Below are positions 38,407 to 48,900 of a DNA stretch of 64,000 nt, piece by piece. The notes under the pieces were generated by a model. The model was not told where the DNA came from. It was given only the letters and a program-made list of their open reading frames with translations, and made no database searches. Position 1 is the stretch's first letter. The number at the start of each line of letters is the position of its first letter. The stretch lies in NCBI RefSeq assembly GCF_036417845.1, contig NC_090012.1, positions 434,001 through 498,000 of the forward strand, given 5' to 3'. The stretch comes from Apteryx mantelli. Taxonomy: Eukaryota; Chordata; Aves; Apterygiformes; Apterygidae. The translations under genes were made by a program, and so were the position numbers.

Positions 38407-41400
38407 TCACTCCGGGGGCGGCGGACACTGCACGCTCCTGGAGACGGTGGCGGCGTTGGCCCGGGCGAGCCGCTGGAGGCCGCGGAGGAGCCCCATCTTG
38501 CACCGGATGGAGTGGTCCAGGTTGACGGTGAACTTGAGGAGGTGGCCGGCCTCGGCGGCGCTGAACGGGAAGTCGCGGGCCAGGAAGGCCTCGAAGAGCT
38601 CGGGGTCCCCGTCCAGGCACAGCACGTTGCGCAGGGCCTCGCGGACGCCGCACAGCTCCTCCAGGTGCTCCTGGAAGATGCTCCACAAGCTACGGGAACC
38701 CAGGGTTGCCGGCGACCGGCTCCGCTGCCCGGCGTCCTCCAGGCACTGCAGGGCCCAGCTCAAGCGACACGGCCACTGGTTGGCCAACACCACCCAGGCG
38801 GCGGCGGCGCGGGGCGAGAGGTCCCGCCGCGGCCCGCCGTGGTGCAGCATCAGCCGCAGTGTGACGGGGATGGTGTTGACGATGCGGCGCACCTGGACGC
38901 TGCTGGAGGGGACGTAGCGGTAGAGGCGGTCGGAGTCGTCGTGCAGGCAGCGGAAGGCGTCGTGGATGTAGCGCACGGCCTCGGCGTCCAACTCGTGGCG
39001 GCTGCGCTCCCGCGGCGCCGCCACCGCCGCCGCCGCCGCCGGCTCGCCCCGGCCCTTGGCCCGGCTCCGGCGCAGGTTCCTCTCCACGTTCCTGGTGATG
39101 ATGCGGTACATGAGGTCCTCGCGCGTCTGCACCGCGTCCTCCAGGCACTGCAGCTTGGACCTCAAGCCCATCTCCGGGATGGAGAAGGGCAACGTCACCG
39201 TGCGGTTGAGGTAGAGGTAGCCGTTGTCGGCCAGGCCCTTCATGCAGCTCGTCTGCTCCAGACACGGCACGATCACGCTGGGGTCCACCACCAGGATGAA
39301 GATGAAGGGGCTGTTGGCGTCCGAGAGCAACGTGTTCATGGCGTTGAGCACCCCAGCCACTTTCTCCGGGTAGCAGATGTCCAAGCTGGTGATCTCCAGC
39401 ACGACGCGGAGCCGCCGCCGCTCGAAGATCTCCATGAAGGCCAGGAAGTCGATGAGCACCTCGATCTCGTTGCGCACCTTGCTCATGAAGCCCAGCTGGC
39501 TGGTGAACTTCTCGCTGTTGGTCAGCCGCTCGATCTTCTTCTTCTCGCTGATGAGCAGGTTCTTGACGATGGAGACGGCGCCCAGCACCAAGCCGGAGCC
39601 CGACAGTGAGGCGACGGTGCTGCCGATCACCTTCAGCGCGTGGTTGTCCTTGACGCTGGGCACCAGCAGGGCCACCAAGAGCACACTGATGCCCACGCTC
39701 AGCACGAAGAGCAGCCCCCAGAGCTTGAGGCACGTGTTCTTCTTGAGGATCCACTCCTGCTGGCTGAAGCCGGAGGCGAAGCGGGGCCGGCTGCCCATGA
39801 CGTGGTAGATGCTGAGCGGCAGAGCCCCGAAGTGGTGGCGGATGCTGCCGCAGAGGGTGGTCACCAGCCCGGCCCAGAGCTTGTCGCAGCCCGCGTACTG
39901 CCAGGCGCTGAAGCGGATGAAGATGAACTCGATGTTTTTCCTCCGCAGGTGGACTTCGGTGATCACCGGCTTGTAGAAAGCCAGGTACCACAGGGCCTGC
40001 AGCAGCCCCCAGCCCTCGAGGCTGCGCGACTTCTGGTGGCTCTTCCGCAGCTCAGCTTCCTCGCGCCGCGCCATCTCCTCTTGCATGAAGCCTGGGGAAA
40101 GAGAGAGAGCGTGGCTGCGAGTCACCTCCGTCCCACGGCATCGTCTCCTGGTGGGTCTTCAAGAGGGACCCCGCGGGCAATGTCACCCCAAACCCTGGGG
40201 AGCAAATGGGCTGGATGCTGGTGCAAGAGGGACCTCAAATGTTGGGGCAGATGGGCTGGATGTGGTGCAAGAAGGACCTCAGATGTTGGGGAGCAAATGG
40301 GCCGGACGTGGTGCAAGAAGGACCTCAGATGTTGGGGAGCAAATGGGCTGGATGTGGTGCAAGAAGGACCTCAGATGTTGGGGAGCAAATGGGCTGGACA
40401 TGGTGCAAGAAGGACCCCAGATGTTGGGGAGCAAATGGGCTGGACATGGTGCAAGAAGGACCTCAGATGTTGGGGAGCAAATGGGCTGGATGTGGTGCAA
40501 GAAGGACCCCAGATGTTGGGGAGCAAATGGGCTGGATATGGTGCAAGAAGGACCTCAGATGTTGGGGAGCAAATGGGCTGGATGTGGTGCAAGAAGGACC
40601 TCAGATGTTGGGGAGCAAATGGGCCGGACGTGGTGCAAGAGGGACCTCAAATGTTGGGGAGCAAATGAGCTGGACGTGGTGCAAGAGGGACCCCAGATGT
40701 TGGGGAGCAAATGGGCTGGACGTGGTGCAAGAAGGACCTCAGATGTTGGGGAGCAAATGGGCCGGACGTGGTGCAAGAGGGACCTCAAATGCTGGGGAGC
40801 AAATGAGCTGGACGTGGTGCAAGAGGGACCCCAGATGTTGGGGAGCAAATGGGCTGGACGTGGTGCCAGAGGGCCCCCAAATCCGGGAAGCGAACGTGCT
40901 GCCTCCTGCCGCCCCGCGCCTACCCGTGACCTTGTCGAGCAGCGAGTAGAGGCGCCGGCCGCAGGGCGCGTAGAAGCCCACGGTGACGGGGGTGGACGTG
41001 TGGCACAACGTCTTGGAGAGGCACCGGCAGTAAATGTCATCCTCCGTCAGCAGCTCTGGGGAAGACGAGGCGCCGGTCGGCAGCGGGGGGAGAAGCGGGG
41101 TGCGGGGTGACCCCCCCCCCCACCCCCGTGCACCCCCGGAGCCGTTCCCACCCCCACCGCCCGTGGGGGACCCAGGAGACCCCGGGGAGCTGAGCCCACT
41201 TTGCACGTTCAGACCCTCGTCGCTCCTCAACCCCTCATCGCTCGGCTTCACGCCCGGGACGGGGGCACATTTTAGGGCCGTTGCACCATTTTCGTGCAGC
41301 CGCCCCAACCAGGGTTTTGGGGGGACGGGGACGGACACGTCCTTTTGCTCCCTGCAGAAGGAATCGGCTTAGGAAGCACGTGGGAACGAAAGCGGGCGGC

Positions 41401-44027
41401 CGGCACAACCCCGCGAGTAGACAGCGGAGAATCCAACCTGCTCCGCCGGCACCTGGCACGGCGGCCGGGGCAGGGCCACCACCTTCGCGTGACGCTGGCC
41501 CCGCGCCAAGCACCTTTGTCCCCGCGGCAGCCGCTATCGCCGCCCTGCACCCACGGGTGCTGCACGGGGGGGGGGAGGCGGTTTTGGGGCGGAACGTCCG
41601 GGATTCGGTGCAAACCCGCTGGGCGGGGGGGGGGGGGGGGGGGGGGAGATACCAGCGCGCAGCCGTTGGCGGCGGCGATGGGGAACTTGGCCCAGCTCCC
41701 CGACCGCCCGATTGGCCTGGGCTGCAATTAACGCCGGGGGATAATTAAGGCCGGGGCTGAGCAAAGGTTGGCAGTCGTCCCCGCTCTCGCCCAAAATCCC
41801 GGGCGGCGGGTGGCGGCCTTTGGACCCCGCGCGGGGCCGGGGCGGCGCTTTGCTTCTGCAGCCTGAAAAAGCAGCCGTCGCCTCGCGACCCGTTTCTCTC
41901 CTGAAAAAACGTAAATCGCCCCATTTAGTGCGACGCGCACGCACGTGCCAAAAAAAAAACCCAAAAAACCCAAGATCAGTGTTTGGAGACTGGTGATTTA
42001 AGTCACAGGCCAGCCGGATACTTGGATCACGACTCTGGTCCCGGCTCAGGTCTCCGGTGGGACTCTGCTCCGGAGCCTGGGGGCTTTGGGGCAAAACACC
42101 AACGTTTTGAGGCTGCTTAGGTAGATTTTGGGCTGCTGCGACCATGTATATGGGGTGGGGTGGGAAGGATGGGACAGGAGAGATGGGACAGGAGAGATGG
42201 GACAGGAGAGATGGGATGGGATAGGAAGGATGGGAATGGAATCAGATGGAAAAGATGGGATGGGATGGGATCATATGGGAAGGATGGAATGGGATCATTT
42301 GGGAGGGTTGAAATGGGATGGGAGGGATGGGATCAGATGGGAGGGACGGGAAGGATGGGGTGGGGTGGGATGGGGTAGGAGGCATGGGATGGGAGGCATG
42401 AGATGGGATAGGAGTCATGGGAGAGAGGGGATGGGACAGGATGGGATCAGATAGGGGAGATGGTGTGTGATGGGATCAGATGGGAGAGATAGGATGGGAG
42501 AAATTGGACAGGATGGGATGGGATCAGATGGGAGAGATGAGATGGGATGGGACATGATGGGATAGGAGTGATGGGACGTGACAGGATGGGATCAGATGGC
42601 AGGGATGGCATAGGATGGGGGTGGAATAGGAGGAATGGGATGGGATCAGATGGGAGAGATGGGATAGGAGGGATCGGACAGGATGGGATGGGATTGGACA
42701 GGATGGGTTGGGACATGACGGGATAGGAGGGAAGGGACACGATGGGATGGGATCAGATGGCAGGGATGGGATGGGATGGGACAAGATGGGATGGGATGCA
42801 ATGGGATGGGACGCAATGGGGTGGGATGTGATGAGATGTGATCAGATGGCAGGGATGGGATGGGATGGGATGGGATAGGAGGGAGAGGACAGGACAGGGC
42901 AGGATGGGGACAGCAGCGGCTGGTGGCCGCCGGCGGCCGTACCTCGGTGCTCCCCGGGCTCGACCTCCACGAAGGCGCAGTCCCCGGCGGGCGGCGGGCG
43001 CCCGCAGCCCCGGCGCTCCTCGCCGCAGCCCAGGCAGGCCACGTTCTCCTCGCCGCAGCCCGGCGGCATCTCAGGGCCGGCGGCGCAGTGGGAGCAGCAG
43101 TGGGAGCCCTGCCGGCACGGGGAGCCCGGCGTCACCAGGCCGCGGAGCCGCGCTTGGTCCCCCGGCGCCACCCGCACGTGTCCCCTTGGCCGGCGACACG
43201 GGGACACGGGAGGGCGAGGGGGGCAGACTGGGATGGACTGGGGCAGACTGGAGAGGGGCTGGTACTGGGGACACTGGGGACACGGGGCAGCCTGAAATGG
43301 GGACACTGCACCAGACTGCACTGGTGGCCGTGGGGCAGGTTGGACTGGGGACACTGTTGGCCACGGGACTGGCCAAACTGGGGGGTCACTGGCCGGGCTG
43401 TCCTAGGGTCATTGGTGGCCATGGGACTGGCTGGACTGGGGGACACCAGCCAGGGTGTCCTGGGGACACTTGTGATCATGGGTCTGGCCGGACTGGGTGA
43501 CACTGGCCAGGCTGTCCTGGGGATGCTGGTGACCATGGGACTGGTTGGACTGGGGGACGTGGAGCCAGGGTGTCCTGGGGACACTGGTGGCCATGGGACT
43601 AGCTGGACTGAGGGACATTGGCCAGGGTGTCCTGCGGTCATTGGTGGCCATGGGACCGGCTGGACTAGGGGACACCAGGCCAGGCCATACTAGGGACACT
43701 GGTGGCCATGGGCCAACCTGTACAGGGGACACTGGCCAGGGTGTCCTGGGGACACTGGTGGCCGTGGGCCAGGCTGTCCTAGGGACATTGGTGGCCTTGG
43801 GCTTGTCTGTCCTGGGTGACACCAGCCAGACTGTCCTGGGGACACTGGTGGCCATCCAGGTGCCACCTCTCCCTGTCCCCCTCCATCCCCACCCCAAACG
43901 CAGCCCCTCCAAACCCCATTCCCGGGGCCACCCCGCACCCCGGAGCAGGGCACGGAGCCACGTCCCGTCCCTGTCCCCGTCCTACCTGAGCCAGCGCCAT
44001 CGGAGCCTGCTCTGCCTCCGGCTGCAT
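38407..44027 (-). CDS. NKPD1: NKPD1, KAP-family P-loop NTPase domain protein with two membrane helices
   Basis: Four exons, in gene order 44027-43986, 43108-42943, 41055-40924 and 40091-38407 (TGA), join in phase to 674 residues with AG/GT borders. The start at 44027 (MQPEA) has an in-frame alternative at 44000 (MALAQ). Exon 2 encodes a cysteine-rich segment (residues ~17-60, with CxxC pairs). Exon 3 carries the P-loop position (VTVGFYAPCGRRLYSLL, ~93-109). Exon 4 has the KAP hallmark FIRFSAWQYAGCDKLW, two membrane helices (~234-257 and ~267-289), and the Walker B-like stretch LEITSLDICYPEKV. The Walker A Gly-Lys-Ser/Thr and the usual Asp-Asp of Walker B are absent. NTP hydrolysis is therefore doubtful even though the fold is kept. 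KAP NTPases such as Kidins220 work at membranes; the role of NKPD1 itself is poorly known. All three introns are filled with tandem arrays. Confidence 0.94.
40190..40890. repeat. 46-bp minisatellite, about 15 copies (NKPD1 intron 3)
   Basis: The module GGAGCAAATGGGCTGGA recurs every 46 bp from about 40199 to 40843, each time with GTGGTGCAAGAAGGACC and CAGATGTTGG. Copies are nearly identical, which indicates recent homogenisation. Because 46 is not a multiple of three, the same array reads as a 46-residue repeat in every frame, which explains the long ORFs here. Confidence 0.95.
41625..41646 (+). repeat. 22-base G run (NKPD1 intron 2)
   Basis: An uninterrupted G homopolymer. Its length is unreliable in most sequencing, and it can form G-quadruplexes. 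It also creates spurious poly-Gly/poly-Pro ORFs. Confidence 0.9.
42150..42900. repeat. GGGAT-based degenerate tandem repeat (NKPD1 intron 2)
   Basis: About 750 bp built from GGGAT, GGGAGAGAT and GATCAGAT modules. The order is variable, so it is a degenerate simple array and not a fixed-unit minisatellite. It has strong purine strand asymmetry and ends just before the NKPD1 exon-2 donor. Confidence 0.9.
43190..43860. repeat. ~57-bp minisatellite (NKPD1 intron 1)
   Basis: The phrases GGCCATGGGACTGG, GGACTGGGGGACAC and GTGTCCTGGGGACAC recur with a spacing near 57-58 bp, clearest from 43419 to 43770. Copies are more diverged at both edges. The array fills most of the intron between coding exons 1 and 2. 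Confidence 0.85.
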
Positions 44028-44097
44028 CCCGGGCTCGCCACGCTCCCGGCTACCTCCGGCCACATTTATCCATCGCCTCCTTGCCGGCACTCGCCGG

Positions 44098-44104
44098 ATT
44101 TATA
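44098..44104 (-). promoter_or_regulatory. NKPD1: TATA box of NKPD1
   Basis: TATAAAT on the minus strand, about 70 bp before the first in-frame ATG (44027). It predicts a start site near 44070 and a very short 5' UTR. A TATA promoter suggests restricted or regulated expression rather than housekeeping use. Confidence 0.7.
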
Positions 44105-44744
44105 AGGGGGCCGAGGCCGGTGGCTCCGGCGGGTTCGGACCACGCCTGGCCTGTTTCCCTCTGGGCTCCGATGACAAACGTGCCGGGGAAGGGAGAAAAA
44201 AAAAACAACAACCAACCAACCAGCCCGGGCTCGAAAGGAAATAATTAAGTGCGGATTAGGCAGAAATTCTGGCTGTGCCAGTGGGAGCCGCGTTGCTGCA
44301 CATCCCGGTCGGCATCGGCATCGTCTCCTCCCCGCGCCTGAGTCAGGCGGCAGCAATGTCCCGGGCGGCTCCGGCGGCGCTCGGCCTCGGGGCTGCTCGG
44401 CACGTGCCGCCGCCGCTGCGCGGCGGGATGGGGATGAGGGCGACCAGCCAGACGCGGGGTGGCGGAGCGGGAACGGATGCGGCACCGGCCCCGCGAGTGC
44501 CCGGCGGGAGCGAAGGGTGCTGGCCGCCTGCTCGGAGGTGTTGGGGTGCAGGGGGACGCGGGGATGCAGGGGATGGAGGGGACATGGGGACACGACGGAT
44601 GCAGGGGACAAAGGGGACGTGGGGGATGCAAGGGACAAGAGATGTGCAGAGGACACTGGAAACACAGGGGACACGGGGTTGCAAGGGACCCAGAGGATGC
44701 AGGGACCCAGAGGACACTTGGAGGATGTGCGCGACCCGCAGCCC

Positions 44745-45285
44745 GTGCAGCCCACGTGTGCAAAGCTCCCCGGCACACGCAACGTGCACGAGACCCGCAG
44801 CCCGTGCGACACGCATGTGCGGGACCTGCAGCCCGTGCAACGTGCACGTGCAAGACCCGCAGCCTGTGCAACACGTGCAAGACCTGCAGCCCGTGCAACG
44901 TGCACGTGCAAGACCCGCAGCCTGTGCAACACATGCAAGACCTGCAGCCTGTGCAACGTGCACGTGCAAGACCCGCAGCCTGTGCAACACGTGCAAGACC
45001 TGCAGCCCGTGCAACGTGCACGTGCAAGACCCGCAGCCTGTGCAACACGTGCAAGACCTGCAGCCCGTGCAACGTGCACGTGCAAGACCTGCAGCCCGTG
45101 CAACGTGCGTGTTCGAGACCTGCAGTGTGTGCAACACGTGCAAGACCTGCAGCCCGTGCAACGTGCACGTGCAAGACCTGCAGCCCGTGCAACGTGCGTG
45201 TTCGAGACCTGCAGCCCATGCAACACGTGCAAAACCTGCAGCCCGTGCAACGTGCACGTGCGAGACCCGCAGCCTGTGCAACACG
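44745..45285. repeat. ~58-bp composite array rich in CACGTG, between NKPD1 and galectin
   Basis: Two half-modules alternate: GTGCAAGACCCGCAGCCTGT followed by GCAACAC, and GTGCAAGACCTGCAGCCCGT followed by GCAACGTGCAC. Together they make a ~58-bp unit. I count about 13 perfect CACGTG hexamers. The array sits in the spacer between two divergent promoters. It also generates cysteine-rich ORFs on both strands that are not genes. Confidence 0.9.
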
Positions 45286-45440
45286 GGTGCGCGGAGCCCC
45301 CAGCGCCGCCAGCGCTTCCTCCCACAGTGGGAGAGAAACGTCCCTCCGTCGCTGTGCCTGGGCCGGATGCGCTGGGGCCGGGAACCCCGACACGGGGCGC
45401 TGGCGGCCTGCGGCGCTCCTTGAGCCGGGCCCCACGCTCC

Positions 45441-45704
45441 GATCGGCAAATCGATACGTGCCAATCGGCAAATCGATGTGCTCCGATCGATAAATCGATA
45501 CGCTCCAATCGGCAAATCGATACACTCTGATGGATAAATCGATAGGCGCCGATTGGCAAATCGATGCTTTCCGATCGCCAAATCAATACATTCCGATTGA
45601 TAAATTGATGCGCTCCAACTGATAAATCGATACGCTCCGATCGGCAAATTGATATGCTCCGATCGTTAAACCGATACGCTCCGATTGCCAAATCGATGCG
45701 CTCC
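45441..45704. repeat. 22-bp array, exactly 12 copies, ATCGAT core
   Basis: Twelve consecutive 22-bp units (first unit GATCGGCAAATCGATACGTG+CC) run without any length change. The core AAATCGAT is kept in most copies while the flanks vary. The array is AT-richer than everything around it. It ends about 280 bp before the galectin start codon and about 1.6 kb from NKPD1's TATA box. Confidence 0.97.
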
Positions 45705-45920
45705 CATGCACGGCTCTGCCCCGGGGGGCGCAGGCCTGAGGCCAGGGTGATGGGCAGGGGATGCCCATGCCGGGGGGGGGGGGGGGAGGCTGCCCAGGCC
45801 CCCCGAGGGCACCAGTCCCCAACAGCTCCTGGACGCACCGAGCGTGCGGGGCCCAGCAGAGCCGCAGGGGTTAAGGGCGGCGCAGCCGGAGCCGGAGCTG
45901 GAGCTGGAGCTGCCCTGCAG

Positions 45921-45935
45921 GAAACGAAAGTGAAG
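45921..45935 (+). promoter_or_regulatory. Interferon-response-like site near the galectin start
   Basis: GAAACGAAAGTGAAG resembles the IRF/ISRE pattern (GAAA-NN-GAAA) with one mismatch. It lies about 50 bp before the galectin ATG, so it falls in the proximal promoter or the 5' UTR. Galectin-9 genes are interferon-inducible in mammals, which is why this is worth noting. The match is short and may be chance. Confidence 0.3.
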
Positions 45936-45983
45936 CAGCCGGAGCGGCCGCGGCGCCACCGAGGGCAGGGACACGCGGCCACC

Positions 45984-48900
45984 ATGGCTTTCCAGGCGCC
46001 CATCCTCAACCCAGTGAGCAGGGCCCAGCTGCCGGCGCCGTAGGGGGCTGGGGGGCCATATGGGGCTGGGGGGGGTCATATAGTGCTGAAGGGGATCATA
46101 TGGGACTGGAGGGGCCATATGGGACTGGGGGGATCGTATAGTGCTGAAGGAGATCATATGGGAATGGAGGGGCCATACGGGACTGGAGGGGTCATATAGT
46201 GCTGAAGGGGATCCTATGGCACTGGAGGGGCCATATGGGACTGGGGGGATCGTATAGTGCTGAAGGGGATCATATGGGACTGGAGGGGCCATACAGGACT
46301 GGGGGGATCGTATAGTGCTGAAGGAGATCATATGGGAATGGAGGGGCCATACGGGACTGGGGGGATCGTATAGTGCTGAAGGAGATCATATGGGAATGGA
46401 GGGGCCATACGGGACTGGAGGGGTCATATAGTGCTGAAGGGGATCCTATGGGACTGGAGGGGCCATATGGGACTGGAGGGGTCATACGGGACTGGAGGGG
46501 TCATACGGGACTGGAGGGGCCATATGGGCCTGGGGGGATCGTATAGTGCTGAAGGGGATCATATGGCACTGGAGGGGCCATATGGGACTGGAGGGGTCAT
46601 ATAGTGCTGAAGGGGATCATATGGGAATGGAGGGGCCATACGGGACTGGAGGGGTCATATAGTGCTGAAGGGGATCATATGGGGCTGGAGGGGCCATATG
46701 GGACTGGAGGGGTCATATAGTGCTGAAGGGGATCATATGGGACTGGAGGGGGCCATACAGGACTGGAGGGGTCATATAGTGCTGAAGGGGATCATATGGG
46801 GCTGGAGGGGCCATATGGGGCCAGAGAGGTTGAAGGGGACAGGGGCAGCATATGGAGCTGGAAGTGGCCCAATGGGGCACGAGGTGGCCATACAGGGCTG
46901 GGGGTGGCCGTATGGGGCAGGGGGTGGCCATACAGGGCCAGGGGCTGTATGGGACCAAGGGTGGCCATAGGGTGACAGGGGTGACCGTAAGGGGCCGGGG
47001 GTGACCCAATGGGACTGGGATGGTCACACATGGCCGGGGTGGCCATGTAGGACTGAGTGGGACCCTATGGGCCAGGGGTGGCCATAGGGGGCCAACTGTG
47101 GCCATAGGGGGCCAGGGGTGGCCATAGGGGGCCAGAGGTGGCCACAAGGTTCAGAGGTGGCCGGTGGGACCAGGGGTGGCCGGGGTGACCCAACGGGACC
47201 GAGGTGACCCACAAGACCAAGGTGGCCACAGGGGGCCTGGGGTGGCCCTATGGGCCCGGGGTGCCCCCCCAGGGCCGCCGCACCCAAATCCCCGGGATCT
47301 TCCAGAGCATCCCCTTCTCCGGCTACATCTCCGGGGGCTTGTGCCCGGGGAAGATGATCGTCCTCCAAGGACAGGTCCTGCACAGGGTGAAGAGGTGGGT
47401 GTGGGGCAGGCGCTCCGGAGGGGTAAATGGCCCCTGTGCATGGGGGGGCTGGGGGGCCGTGGGGCTGCTTGGGGGTGCCCATTCCCTCTCCACAGGGTTC
47501 AGGGGGGCTGTGGGGCTGCTTGGGGGGTGCCCATCCCCTCTCCATGGGGTGCTGGGGGTCCATGGGGTGCAGCGGGTCCATGAGGGGGCTGGGGGGCTGC
47601 TCGGGGGGTGCCCATCCCCTCTCCATGGGGTGCAGAGGGTCCATGGGGCGCAGGGGGTCAATGGGGCTGCTGGGGGGCCATGGGGTGCAGGGGGGCCATG
47701 GGGTGCAGGGGGGGGGGTCCATGGGGCACAGGGGGGTCCCTGGGGTGCAGGGTGTCCATGGGGTGCAGGGTGTCCATGGGGTGCAGGGGGTCCCTGGGGC
47801 ACAGGGGGGTCCCTGGGGTGCAGGGTGTCCATGGGGTGCAGGGGGTCCATGGGGTGCAGGGTGTCCATGGGGTGCAGGGAGTCAATGGGGTGCAGGGGGG
47901 GTCCCTGGGGTGCAGGGGGGTCCATGGGGTGCAGGGGGTCCCTGGGGTGCAGGGGGGTCCATGGGGTGCAGGGAGTCAATGGGGCGCAGGGGGTCCCTGG
48001 GGCTGCTCGGGGGGGGGGTCAATGGGGTGCAGGGGGTCCCTGGGGTGCAGGGGGGTCCCTGGGGTGCAGGGGGGTCCATGGGGTGCAGGGGGTCCATGGG
48101 GTGCAGGGGGGTCCATGGGGTGCAGGGGGTCAATGGGGGGCTGGGGGTCCCTGGGGCTGCTCGGGGGGGGTCCATGGGGTGCTTGGGGGGGGGGGTCCAT
48201 GGGGCGCAGGGAGTCAATGGGGTGCAGGGAGTCAATGGGGCGCAGGGGGTCCCTGGGGTGCAGGGGGGCTCCCTGGGGCTGCTCGGCGGCGGGGGGGGGG
48301 GGGGGTCCCCGGGGGCACGGCGATGCCGACGGTGGCGGCGGCGGCGGCAGGTTCGCGGTGAACCTGCGCACGGCGGGGGGGGACGTGGCGCTGCACGTGA
48401 ACCCGCGCTTCGACGAGGGCGCCCCCGTGCTGGTGTGCAACGCGCAGCAGGCCGGAGCCTGGGGGGCCGAGCAGCGCCGCGCCGCGCCCCCCCTCGCCCC
48501 CGGCGCCTACTTCGAGCTCATCGTCAGCGCCCAGGAGCTCTGCTACCAGGTGGGGCGGGGGGGGGGGACACTGCTGTGGGGGGGGGGCACAGACCCACAG
48601 CCATGGGTGCGCAGAGCCCCCAGACCCACAGCTATGGGTGCACAGAGCCCCAGACCCACAGCCAAGGGTGCACAGAGCCCCCAGACCCACAGCTATGGGT
48701 GCACAGACCCCAGACCCACAGCAATGGGTGCACAGAGCCCCAGACCCACAGTAATGGGTGCACAGAGCCCCAGACCCACAGCAATGGAAATAGAGACCCC
48801 AGACCCAGATCAGTGGGGGCACAGAGCCCCAGACCCACAGCCATGGGTGCACAGACCCCCCCCAGACCCACAGCTATGGGTGCACAGACCCCAGACCCAC

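Noticed and set aside
38185-39609. 474-codon plus-strand ORF antisense to NKPD1 exon 4
   Set aside because: It is a mirror of the GC-rich coding exon (wobble bias leaves the antisense frame open). It has low complexity and no known domain.
45441-45704. CRISPR-like array (regular 22-bp period)
   Set aside because: Units are contiguous with no unique spacers, the host is a vertebrate, and the period is far shorter than a repeat-spacer unit. It is a minisatellite.
44066-46009. 647-codon minus-strand ORF and matching plus-strand ORFs of 340-380 codons with Cys-rich and RIDLPIGAYRF-like repeats
   Set aside because: The frames are produced by the 58-bp and 22-bp arrays, which lack stops in several frames on both strands. 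The ORF also runs antisense over the galectin ATG exon. No non-repetitive domain is present.
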